From Streptomyces populi (GTDB lineage Bacteria > Actinomycetota > Actinomycetes > Streptomycetales > Streptomycetaceae), in the NCBI RefSeq assembly GCF_002911015.1, contig NZ_KZ626872.1, forward strand, positions 1 through 64,000: 64,000 nt of DNA, read 5' to 3'. Positions 57,446 through 64,000 of this stretch are shown here, piece by piece. The first letter of the stretch is position 1. Every line of letters begins with the position of its first letter. The position numbers were made by a program, and so were the translations under genes. The notes under the pieces were generated by a model that did no database searches, was not told where the DNA came from, and worked only from the letters and a program-made list of their open reading frames with translations.

Positions 57446-58675
57446 ATGGCCGAGTTCACCATGGAGCTCAACGACGAACAGAAGGAGGTCCGGGACTGGC
57501 TGCACGGCTTCGCCGCCGATGTCATCCGTCCCGCGGCCGCCGAATGGGACGAGCGTGAGGAGACTCCCTGGCCGGTCATCCAGGAGGCCGCGAAGGTCGG
57601 CATCTACTCCCTGGACTTCTACGCCCAGCAGTACTTCGACCCCACCGGCCTCGGCATACCCATGGCGATGGAGGAGCTGTTCTGGGGGGACGCGGGCATC
57701 GCGCTGTCCATCGTCGGCACCGGCCTGGCCGCCGTGGGCGTCCTCGCCAACGGCACCGAGGAGCAGGTCGGCACCTGGATCCCCCAGATGTACGGCGATG
57801 CCAACGATGTCAAGGTCGCCGCCTTCTGCTCCTCCGAGCCCGACGCCGGTTCCGACGTCGCCTCGATGCGCACGCGCGCCGTCTACGACGAGGCCAAGGA
57901 CGAGTGGGTCCTGAACGGCACGAAGACCTGGGCCACCAACGGCGGCATCGCCAACGTCCACGTCGTCGTCGCGGTCGTCGACGCGGAACTCGGCTCCAAG
58001 GGCCACGCCTCCTTCATCGTGCCGCCGAACACGCCCGGCCTGTCCCAGGGCCAGAAGTTCAAGAAGCACGGCATCCGCGCCTCGCACACCGCCGAGGTCG
58101 TCCTGGAGAACGTCCGCGTCCCCGGCTCCTGTCTCCTGGGCGGCAAGGAGAAGCTCGACGAGCGCCTCGCCCGTGCCCGTGAGCGCGTCAGGGCCGGTGG
58201 CGGCGAGCGGGTGAAGAACGCCGCGATGGCCACCTTCGAGGCCTCCCGCCCGGCCGTCGGCGCCATGGCGGTGGGCACCGCGCGGGCCGCGTACGAGGTC
58301 GCCCTCGACTACGCGAAGACGCGTGAGCAGTTCGGCCGCCCCATCATCGACAACCAGGGCGTCGCCTTCCAGCTCGCCGACATGCGCACCTCGATCGACG
58401 CGGCGCGGCTGCTGGTCTGGCGGGCGTCCTGGATGGCGGTCAACGGCAAGCAGTTCACCGCGGCCGAGGGCTCGATGTCGAAGCTGTTCGCCAGCGAGAC
58501 GGCGAAGAAGGTCACGGCCCAGGCCATCCAGATCCTGGGCGGCAACGGCTACACGCGCGAGTACCCGGTGGAGCGGATGCACCGCGACGCGGCCATCTAC
58601 ACGATCTTCGAAGGCACCAGCGAGATCCAGCGCCTGGTGATCGCCCGCACGCTGTCGGGCATGCCGATCCGCTGA
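57446..58675 (+). CDS. Acyl-CoA dehydrogenase
   Basis: The 409-residue flavoenzyme introduces a trans-2 double bond in acyl-CoA. The FAD/substrate loops are FCSSEPDAGSDVASMRT and WVLNGTKTWATNGG. The dimer FAD motif is in REQFGRPIIDNQGVAFQLAD. The C-terminal IYTIFEGTSEIQRLVIAR places the catalytic Glu as in short/medium-chain enzymes. It is regulated in all likelihood by the divergent TetR protein through O1 and O2. Chain-length preference is unknown. Confidence 0.95.
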   Translation: MAEFTMELNDEQKEVRDWLHGFAADVIRPAAAEWDEREETPWPVIQEAAKVGIYSLDFYAQQYFDPTGLGIPMAMEELFWGDAGIALSIVGTGLAAVGVLANGTEEQVGTWIPQMYGDANDVKVAAFCSSEPDAGSDVASMRTRAVYDEAKDEWVLNGTKTWATNGGIANVHVVVAVVDAELGSKGHASFIVPPNTPGLSQGQKFKKHGIRASHTAEVVLENVRVPGSCLLGGKEKLDERLARARERVRAGGGERVKNAAMATFEASRPAVGAMAVGTARAAYEVALDYAKTREQFGRPIIDNQGVAFQLADMRTSIDAARLLVWRASWMAVNGKQFTAAEGSMSKLFASETAKKVTAQAIQILGGNGYTREYPVERMHRDAAIYTIFEGTSEIQRLVIARTLSGMPIR

Positions 58676-58692
58676 CGCTCCGCCGCACGGGC

Positions 58693-58714
58693 CGGGGGCC
58701 GGGAACGGCCCCCG
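58693..58714 (+). terminator. Terminator of acyl-CoA dehydrogenase gene
   Basis: CGGGGGCC (58693-58700) pairs with GGCCCCCG (58707-58714) around GGGAAC, 18 bases after the stop, followed by TCGTGT. Confidence 0.65.
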
Positions 58715-58894
58715 TCGTGTCCCCCGCTTCCGTGCCGGTACCCGCGCGGTACGGGGGCGAGCGCGTCCGGGCCGCCCTCCCGGCTGCCGTCACCCCACCG
58801 GACCTGGGACTTCGCGTCGCAGCGCGGTGAACCGGCGATGACCGTGCACTCTGGTCGCGGGGGCTCGGAGTCAGCCGGACCGAAGGAGCGCGCG

Positions 58895-59569
58895 ATGACG
58901 CGGACGGCCAGAGAACTGCTGGAGGGCGTCACCGGGAAACTCGCCCCGGACCCCCATGCCAACCGGCTGCTGCCCCTGGTCGCCCGGGGCGCCGCCCAAC
59001 TCGGCACGCTCGCGGCCCTCGCCCTGGAACAGCGCCATGTGATCGCAGCGGACCACCGGGCCTTCGTCCACCTGGCCGAACGCTCGGCGGCCGACCCGGC
59101 GACCGCCGCCTTCTTCGAGATGCTCGCGAAGGACGAGGTGACGGCCGGTGAACGGCTCACCGCGTTCGCCGCCGCGGTGGGGGCCGACGAGGCGAGGGCG
59201 GCGGAGTACGAACCGCTGGCCGACTGCCAGGCCTATCCCGCGTACGTCGCCCTGCTCGCGCTGAACGGGGAGCCGGCCGACATGGTCCTCGCGCTCGGCG
59301 CCAACGTCGCCGCGTGGGGCGGTTACTGCGAGACCATCGCCGAGGCCCTGCGCCGTCACTACGGCTTCGACGACGAGGTCTGCGGTTTCTTCGACTTCTT
59401 CGCCGAGCCGGCGCCCGAGCTGGAGAGCAGGGCGCTGACCGCGGTGCAGGCCGGTCTCGACGCCGAACGGATCTCGATGGACGACGTCCTGCGCCACGGG
59501 CGACTGCTCCAGGCCTACGAGGCGAAGTTCTGGCACGCGCTGTGGGAGCTGGACCAGAGGGTCGCCTGA
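58895..59569 (+). CDS. TenA/PqqC-like protein
   Basis: The ATG at 58895 follows GAAGGAGCGCG and gives 224 residues. The all-helical protein matches the TenA/thiaminase II superfamily in length and in YPAYVALLALNGEPADM and WGGYCETIAEALRRHYGF. TenA enzymes hydrolyse thiamin breakdown products; relatives are redox or unknown enzymes often mislabelled as transcriptional regulators. No thiamin gene is adjacent, so the substrate is open. Confidence 0.75.
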   Translation: MTRTARELLEGVTGKLAPDPHANRLLPLVARGAAQLGTLAALALEQRHVIAADHRAFVHLAERSAADPATAAFFEMLAKDEVTAGERLTAFAAAVGADEARAAEYEPLADCQAYPAYVALLALNGEPADMVLALGANVAAWGGYCETIAEALRRHYGFDDEVCGFFDFFAEPAPELESRALTAVQAGLDAERISMDDVLRHGRLLQAYEAKFWHALWELDQRVA

Positions 59570-59589
59570 GCCCGGCGGGCCGGGCCACC

Positions 59590-59615
59590 GGGCCGGGTCC
59601 GCCGGACCCCGGCCC
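59590..59615 (+). terminator. Terminator after TenA-like gene
   Basis: GGGCCGGGTCC (59590-59600) pairs with GGACCCCGGCCC (59604-59615) with one bulged C, 20 bases after the stop. Confidence 0.55.
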
Positions 59616-59629
59616 CGGCAGGGGGCCGC

Positions 59630-59723
59630 CCGGTGGTGACCGTCGGTGCACGGCGGGGGCCGTCGACGGGGCCGGCCCCGACGGTGACCACGGGCCGGTG
59701 TGTCCGGCCGTGACCACCGGCCG
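59630..59723. repeat. Cluster of related inverted repeats (GTGACC/GGTCAC type)
   Basis: GTGGTGACCGTCGG (59633-59646) and CCGACGGTGACCAC (59678-59691) are complementary at 13 of 14 positions. A third related element, CCGTGACCACCGGCCGG, lies at 59707-59723. They fill the gap between the TenA-like gene and the DUF6213-like gene. They could be extra terminators or a repeat family. Confidence 0.5.
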
Positions 59724-59780
59724 GACGGCGTCCCGCGGGGGACACCGTCCGTGGCTCCGGCTCGGCGCCGTCGCCGGGGT

Positions 59781-60020
59781 TCAGCGGCCGTTCGGCCCGC
59801 TGCTGTGCGCGATGCAGGCCACGTCGATCCGGTCGGCCAGCTTGGCCAGTTCGATCGTGAGAGCGGCCACCGTGTCCTCGTCGAGGCCGTCCTGGCCGGC
59901 CTCCACCAGATGCAGCCACCGGCCGCCCACCGTGCGCAACAGCTTGCTGACGTCGGCGGCCGCCACCTGCAACGTGCCGCGGTCGTCGACGATCAGGGGG
60001 AGGGTCACTTCGCGGTTCAC
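59781..60020 (-). CDS. Small conserved Streptomyces protein (DUF6213-like)
   Basis: The GTG at 60020 gives 79 residues beginning VNREVTLPLIVDDRGTLQVA; the longer frame upstream overlaps the dehydrogenase stop. It seems a compact alpha/beta protein with a helical end (TIELAKLADRIDVACI). It is 25 bases after the succinate-semialdehyde dehydrogenase gene and may be co-transcribed. I recall similar small proteins annotated as DUF6213, with no known function. Confidence 0.75.
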   Translation of the reverse strand: MNREVTLPLIVDDRGTLQVAAADVSKLLRTVGGRWLHLVEAGQDGLDEDTVAALTIELAKLADRIDVACIAHSSGPNGR

Positions 60021-60045
60021 ACGAGGGATCGTAGCTGCGGAACGC

Positions 60046-61437
60046 TCACGCTCCGTGCCATACGGTGGTGATGTTGCAGAACTCGCGGATTCCGTGCCCC
60101 GACAGCTCACGCCCGTAGCCGGACCGCTTCTCCCCGCCGAAGGGGAACGCCGGGTGCGAGGCCGTCATCCCGTTGACGAACACCCCGCCCGCCTCGGAAT
60201 CACGTACGAACCGCTCCACCTCGGCCGCGTCACGGGTCCACAGGTTCGAGCTCAGCCCGAACGGGGTGTCGTTGGCGAGGGCCACCGCCTCGTCCAGGCC
60301 GGCGGCCCGGTACAGCGTGGCGACCGGCCCGAACGTCTCCTCCAGGTGGATGCGCATGCCGGGCGTGATGCCGGTGAGCACGGTCGGCGCGTAGTACCAG
60401 CCGCCGTCGAGACCCTCGGGGCGTCCGCCACCGCACAGCACCGTCGCGCCCTTCTCCACGGCGTCGTCCACCAGCTCCTCCAGGTCGGTGCGGCCCTGTT
60501 CGGTGGAGAGCGGCCCGATCTCGGTGTCCTCCTCCAGCGGGTCGCCGATCTTGAGGGCCCGCATGCCCGCGGTGAACCGCTCCGCGAAGGCGTCGAACAC
60601 GTCGGCGTGCACGATGAACCGCTTGGCGGCGATGCACGACTGCCCGTTGTTCTGCGCACGCGCGGTGACGGCGACCGTCGCGGCGCGCTCCACGTCGGCG
60701 GACGGCATCACGACGTACGGGTCGCTGCCGCCCAGCTCCAGCACCGTCTTCTTCACCTCGTCCCCGGCGACCGAGGCGACCGCCCGGCCCGCCGGTTCGC
60801 TGCCGGTGAGGGTGGCCGCCTTGACCCGGGGGTCGCGCAGGACGCCCTCGACCGCCCCCGACCCGATCAGCAGCGTCTGGAAGCAGCCCTCGGGGAAGCC
60901 CGCCCGGCGGAACAGGTCCTCCAGGTACAGGGCGGTCTGGGGCACGTTCGAGGCGTGCTTGAGCAGTCCCACGTTGCCCGCCATCAGTGCGGGCGCGGCG
61001 AAGCGGACCACCTGCCAGAGCGGGAAGTTCCACGGCATCACCGCGAGCACGGGGCCGATCGGCCGGTAGCGCGCGAGGACCCGGGAGGCCCCGGAGTCCG
61101 CCGCGTCGGCGGGGGCGGCCAGCTCGTCGGCGAGCAGGTCCTCGGCGTGGTCGGCGTACCAGCGCATGGCCTTGGCGCACTTGGCGGCCTCCGCCCGGGC
61201 CTGCTTGACCGGCTTGCCCATCTCGGTGGTCATCACCCGGCCGATGTCCTCCAGGTCCTCGTCCAGGAGACCGGCGGCGCGGTGCATGAGCCGCGCCCGC
61301 TCGGCGAACGAGGTGGTGCGATACGTGCGGAACGTGGCCTCGGCGGCAGCGAGCCTGCGCTCGATCTCCTCGGCGCCGAGGGCGTCGTACGTCTTGAGCG
61401 TCTCGCCGTTCGCCGGGTTCACCGTCGCGATGGGCAT
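60046..61437 (-). CDS. Succinate-semialdehyde dehydrogenase (NAD(P)+)
   Basis: The 463-residue aldehyde dehydrogenase begins MPIATVNPANGETLKTYDAL. The cofactor site is MPWNFPLWQVVRFAAPALMA, the general-base Glu lies in TVLELGGSDPYVV and the nucleophile Cys in NNGQSCIAAKRFIV. The sequence pattern fits the GabD group that oxidises succinate semialdehyde to succinate from GABA catabolism. It could also act on other short aldehydes. No gabT is adjacent. Confidence 0.9.
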   Translation of the reverse strand: MPIATVNPANGETLKTYDALGAEEIERRLAAAEATFRTYRTTSFAERARLMHRAAGLLDEDLEDIGRVMTTEMGKPVKQARAEAAKCAKAMRWYADHAEDLLADELAAPADAADSGASRVLARYRPIGPVLAVMPWNFPLWQVVRFAAPALMAGNVGLLKHASNVPQTALYLEDLFRRAGFPEGCFQTLLIGSGAVEGVLRDPRVKAATLTGSEPAGRAVASVAGDEVKKTVLELGGSDPYVVMPSADVERAATVAVTARAQNNGQSCIAAKRFIVHADVFDAFAERFTAGMRALKIGDPLEEDTEIGPLSTEQGRTDLEELVDDAVEKGATVLCGGGRPEGLDGGWYYAPTVLTGITPGMRIHLEETFGPVATLYRAAGLDEAVALANDTPFGLSSNLWTRDAAEVERFVRDSEAGGVFVNGMTASHPAFPFGGEKRSGYGRELSGHGIREFCNITTVWHGA

Positions 61438-61545
61438 GCCGACCTCCTGAAAGCGGACTGTTCCCCGACCCTCCCGCGCGGTGCGGTGCCGCGCAACGCG
61501 GGCGGGCCCGAGGCGAGCCGACGCTCCTGGCCGAACGCCGACTCT

Positions 61546-62022
61546 TCAGACCGAGTGCTCAGCCAGCCGGTCGAGAAACACGGTCTGGGCGGTCACCAGC
61601 AGAGTCCGGGCCCGCTCCGGGGTCATCCACTCCACCCGGTCGAGTTCGGGGAACTCCTGGCGCCGCCCCGACCTCGGCGGCCACTCCATCGTGAACGTGC
61701 CGGGGACCACGGCCGCCGGATCGAGGTCCGCCTCGACCGCCCAGGCCGTGACGACCTTGCCGTTCGTCTGGGTGACCTCGCCGAGCGCGATCGCCTCCCC
61801 GTCGGGCGGCGGCAGTCCGAGTTCCTCCCGGAACTCGCGCCGGGCGGCGTCCCAGGCCGTCTCGTCGGGCCCGTACTCGCCCTTGGGGAGCGTCCAGGCC
61901 CCGGCGTCGCGCCGCGCGAAGTACGGGCCGCCCATGTGGCCGACCAGCACCTCCACGCCGTGGCCGGTGCGCCGGAACAGCAGCAGTCCCGCGCTCCTCC
62001 TCCCGTGCTGTGATCCGCTCAT
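61546..62022 (-). CDS. Nudix hydrolase
   Basis: The 158-residue protein has a complete Nudix box, GEYGPDETAWDAARREFREE followed by LGLP, near residues 48-71, which binds Mg2+ and cleaves nucleoside diphosphate derivatives. An additional WTLPKG precedes it, as in the Ap4A/diadenosine-like group. Its ATG overlaps the ligase stop (ATGA), so it is co-translated with the DNA ligase. This suggests a role in DNA repair or removal of damaged nucleotides. Confidence 0.92.
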   Translation of the reverse strand: MSGSQHGRRSAGLLLFRRTGHGVEVLVGHMGGPYFARRDAGAWTLPKGEYGPDETAWDAARREFREELGLPPPDGEAIALGEVTQTNGKVVTAWAVEADLDPAAVVPGTFTMEWPPRSGRRQEFPELDRVEWMTPERARTLLVTAQTVFLDRLAEHSV

Positions 62023-63557
62023 CGCGTCACCTCCGGGTGGGCGGCCAGCAGGGTGTCGACGGTGTCGGCCTCGGCGGCCGGCTTGTCCTCGCGGTAGCGC
62101 ACGACCCGGGCGAAGCGGAGGGTGACCCCGGCCGGGTAGCGGGTGGAGCGTTGCAGACCGTCGTACGCGATCTCCACGACGAGCTCGGGCCGCACGGTCA
62201 CCACGTGGCCGTCGTCGGCGACGGCCAGCTCCCGGAGGCGTTCGGTCTGCCAGGCGAGCATCACGTCGGTCATGCCCTTGAAGGTCTTGCCGAGCATGGC
62301 GAAGGAGCCGTCACCGGTGCGGGCGCCCAGGTGCAGGTTGGAGAGCTTGCCGGTGCGCCGCCCGTGTCCCCATTCGGCCGCCAGGACGACCAGGTCGAGG
62401 GTGTGCACGGGTTTGACCTTGAGCCAGGAGGCGCCGCGCCGGCCCGCGCCGTACGGGGCGTCGAGGGCCTTCACGACGACGCCCTCGTGCCCCCGGGCCA
62501 GGGTGTCGGCGAGGAACGTCTCGGCCTGTCTGGTGTCGTCCGGCCCCCGCACGAGCGTCCGCCGCACCCGCATCGGCTCGGGCACCAGCCGTGCCAGCTC
62601 CGCGTGCCGCTCGGTGAACGGCAGGTCCAGCAGGTCCCGCCCGTCGACGGACAGGGCGTCGAAGAAGACGGGGGAGACGGGCACGGTCTCCGCGGCCGCC
62701 GCCACGTCCACGCGCGACCCCACCCGAGCGGCCGTCTCCTGGAAGGAACGCGGCCGCCCCCGGTCGTCCAGCGCGATCACCTCACCGTCCAGGATGAACC
62801 GCTCGCCCCGCAACTCCCGTGCGACAGAGATGAGTTCGGGAAGTCGGTCGGTGATGTCGTCGAGGGTGCGGGTGTAGACGCGGACGTCCTCGCCGTCCCG
62901 GTGCAGCTGCACCCGGATACCGTCGAGCTTCTCCTCGACCGCGCAGGCGCCGAGCTTGCCGACCGCCTCGGAGACGGAGGAGGCGGTGTGGGCCAGCATC
63001 GGCAGCACCGGGCGGCCGACGGTGAGCCGGAAGCCGTCCAGGGCTCCCGGACCGTCCGCCAGGAGGGCCCGCGCCACCGCCGACAGCGAACCCGCCAGCA
63101 TCACCGCCCGGCGTACGTCCCCCGCGGGCGCGCCGGTCGCCTCCGCCAGCCCCTCGGTCGCGAGTGCGTCCAGCGCGCCCTGGCGCACCTCACCGGTGAG
63201 CAGCCCGAACAGGAAACGCTGCTCCTCCTCGGTCGCCGCCCCCATCAACTCACCTACCAGACGGGCCCGTTCGGCCTGTGAACCGGCGCCGGAGACCTCG
63301 CCGAGCGCGGTGAGCCGGGTGTCGACCTCGCGGACGGTGAGGGTGGGGGCGGCGGCGGGGGCGACCGGGGTGCTCAGCACCTTCCAGCCGACACCGACGC
63401 GGCCCTGCGGGAGGCGGCCCGCCAGGTAGGGGATCACGACGGGCGCGTCGTCCGCCTCGGCGTCCCGGAACAGCTCCGCGAGCAGAGCGGTCTTCCGGGA
63501 CCGCGCCGAGGTGGCGGCGACCTCCTGGGACACGTGGGCGAGCCGGCTCAGCAGCAT
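62019..63557 (-). CDS. ATP-dependent DNA ligase
   Basis: The 512-residue protein is an ATP-dependent DNA ligase of the archaeal/LigB type. It has an N-terminal DNA-binding domain (about 1-170), the nucleotidyltransferase domain with Lys210 in EEKLDGIRVQ (KxDG), the further motifs ERFILDGEVIAL and EGVVVKAL, and motif V/VI WLKVKP, and a C-terminal OB domain. It starts at 63557; the frame beyond has no signal. Streptomyces have an NAD+ ligase for replication, so this one probably serves repair. It shares an operon with the Nudix gene. Confidence 0.93.
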   Translation of the reverse strand: MLLSRLAHVSQEVAATSARSRKTALLAELFRDAEADDAPVVIPYLAGRLPQGRVGVGWKVLSTPVAPAAAPTLTVREVDTRLTALGEVSGAGSQAERARLVGELMGAATEEEQRFLFGLLTGEVRQGALDALATEGLAEATGAPAGDVRRAVMLAGSLSAVARALLADGPGALDGFRLTVGRPVLPMLAHTASSVSEAVGKLGACAVEEKLDGIRVQLHRDGEDVRVYTRTLDDITDRLPELISVARELRGERFILDGEVIALDDRGRPRSFQETAARVGSRVDVAAAAETVPVSPVFFDALSVDGRDLLDLPFTERHAELARLVPEPMRVRRTLVRGPDDTRQAETFLADTLARGHEGVVVKALDAPYGAGRRGASWLKVKPVHTLDLVVLAAEWGHGRRTGKLSNLHLGARTGDGSFAMLGKTFKGMTDVMLAWQTERLRELAVADDGHVVTVRPELVVEIAYDGLQRSTRYPAGVTLRFARVVRYREDKPAAEADTVDTLLAAHPEVTR

Positions 63558-63629
63558 GCAGCCATCGTGCAACGCGAGTGCCCGCCGCACACCCGTACGG
63601 GACGTGGGACGTGTCCCGTACGGCGTGTT

Positions 63630-64000
63630 TCAGCCCTGTCCGCGCGCGATCGCCGCGTCGAGGTCGGCGAGGAGGAGTTCGCCGTTGAGCGTGGCCGCCG
63701 CCCGGTATCCGCCGCTCGCCGCGTTCACCACCTGCTCGGCGAAACCGGCGGCGTTGCCGGCCGCCCAGACGCCCGGCACGCTCGTCAGCCCGGTCGGGTC
63801 CGTCACCGGGTAGCTGCCGAACGGCGTCTCCCGCAGTTCCGCGCCCAGCCCCTCCAGCAGGCCGGTCCGCGGCACCGGGCGCGGGGCCACGAACAGCACG
63901 GAGCGCTCGTGCGTGGCCCCGTCCGCGAGCCGCACCCCGGTGAGCCGGTCCCCGGCGACCACCAACCCGGCGACCTCGCCCGGCACCACGGCGACGCCCG
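63630..64000 (-). CDS. Thioredoxin-reductase-like flavoprotein, C-terminal part
   Basis: Only the last about 123 residues are in the window; the frame is open through the right edge, so the true start lies outside it. The visible segment has the second FAD motif VPGVWAAGNAAGFAEQVVNA (TxxxxGVxAAGD type) and the C-terminal ATLNGELLLADL. This matches NAD(P)/FAD-dependent oxidoreductases of the thioredoxin-reductase/TrxB-like group. Whether it carries the redox CxxC pair cannot be seen. Confidence 0.8.
   Translation of the reverse strand, partial: GVAVVPGEVAGLVVAGDRLTGVRLADGATHERSVLFVAPRPVPRTGLLEGLGAELRETPFGSYPVTDPTGLTSVPGVWAAGNAAGFAEQVVNAASGGYRAAATLNGELLLADLDAAIARGQG

Noticed and set aside
1..64000. 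CRISPR array, insertion sequence or prophage
   Set aside because: No regularly spaced repeats with unique spacers, and no transposase, recombinase or phage structural gene were found.

Overview
The window is chromosomal DNA from a high-GC actinomycete, almost certainly Streptomyces. Evidence: overall GC near 72%, many GTG and TTG starts, very rare TTA codons, MurT/GatD, a urease cluster without ureE, a DUF397/HTH/ATPase triad of the whiJ/abaA type, and a c-di-AMP (ydaO) riboswitch before an NlpC/P60 gene. I see no rRNA, tRNA, CRISPR array, insertion sequence or replication origin. Most of the window looks like conserved core.

Layout, left to right. 1-5.1 kb: ROK repressor, then a LuxR-type two-component pair divergent from a two-gene ABC exporter. 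5.1-7.1 kb: mug and purB. 7.4-11.4 kb: an accessory-looking block holding a membrane/coiled-coil protein with a TTA codon, an XRE regulator under a cluster of ACTTGC/GCAAGT sites, a sigma-70 family factor with a TTG start, a 400-residue partner and about 750 bp without a gene. 11.4-16.3 kb: SGNH hydrolase, two paralogous CBS-domain membrane proteins, GNAT, F420-type oxidoreductase. 16.5-20.9 kb: MacB-like exporter, then a toxin-antitoxin pair with a palindrome just before its first start. 21-26.3 kb: methyltransferase and biotin genes (bioB-bioA-bioD divergent from bioF). 26.4-30.5 kb: DUF397/HTH/ATPase triad, LysR/LysE pair, riboswitch-controlled cell-wall hydrolase. 31-32.4 kb: degenerate ClpP with a small partner, and an orphan Phd-type antitoxin. 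32.9-37.5 kb: ureABCFGD.

37.7-47.5 kb: secreted tripeptidyl-aminopeptidase-like hydrolase, acyltransferase, an lrp-ddaH-rocD arginine/ornithine group, and a LytTR regulator / small membrane protein / sodium:solute symporter / LytS-type kinase module, then a 52-residue membrane protein. 47.6-51.3 kb: Ser/Thr kinase overlapping a lipoprotein that carries the PASTA-like domain. 51.4-56.5 kb: CtaG-like protein, pfkA, murT-gatD, def. 56.6-64 kb: TetR repressor divergent from an acyl-CoA dehydrogenase with two operator palindromes between them, TenA-like protein, small conserved protein, succinate-semialdehyde dehydrogenase, Nudix hydrolase overlapping an ATP-dependent DNA ligase, and the C-terminal part of a flavoprotein.

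Regulation is readable in many gaps: near-perfect hairpins end most transcription units, and inverted repeats mark probable operators at the ABC, XRE, toxin-antitoxin, LysR/LysE, pfkA and TetR promoters. The observations I rate highest are the split Ser/Thr kinase/PASTA lipoprotein pair with a TTA codon, the ClpP homologue with Arg for the catalytic His, the XRE operator cluster, the sigma factor with its unknown partner, the Cys/His repeat tail on BioB, and the hairpin covering the ribosome-binding site of the secreted hydrolase. I found nothing that I can claim as a wholly new system.
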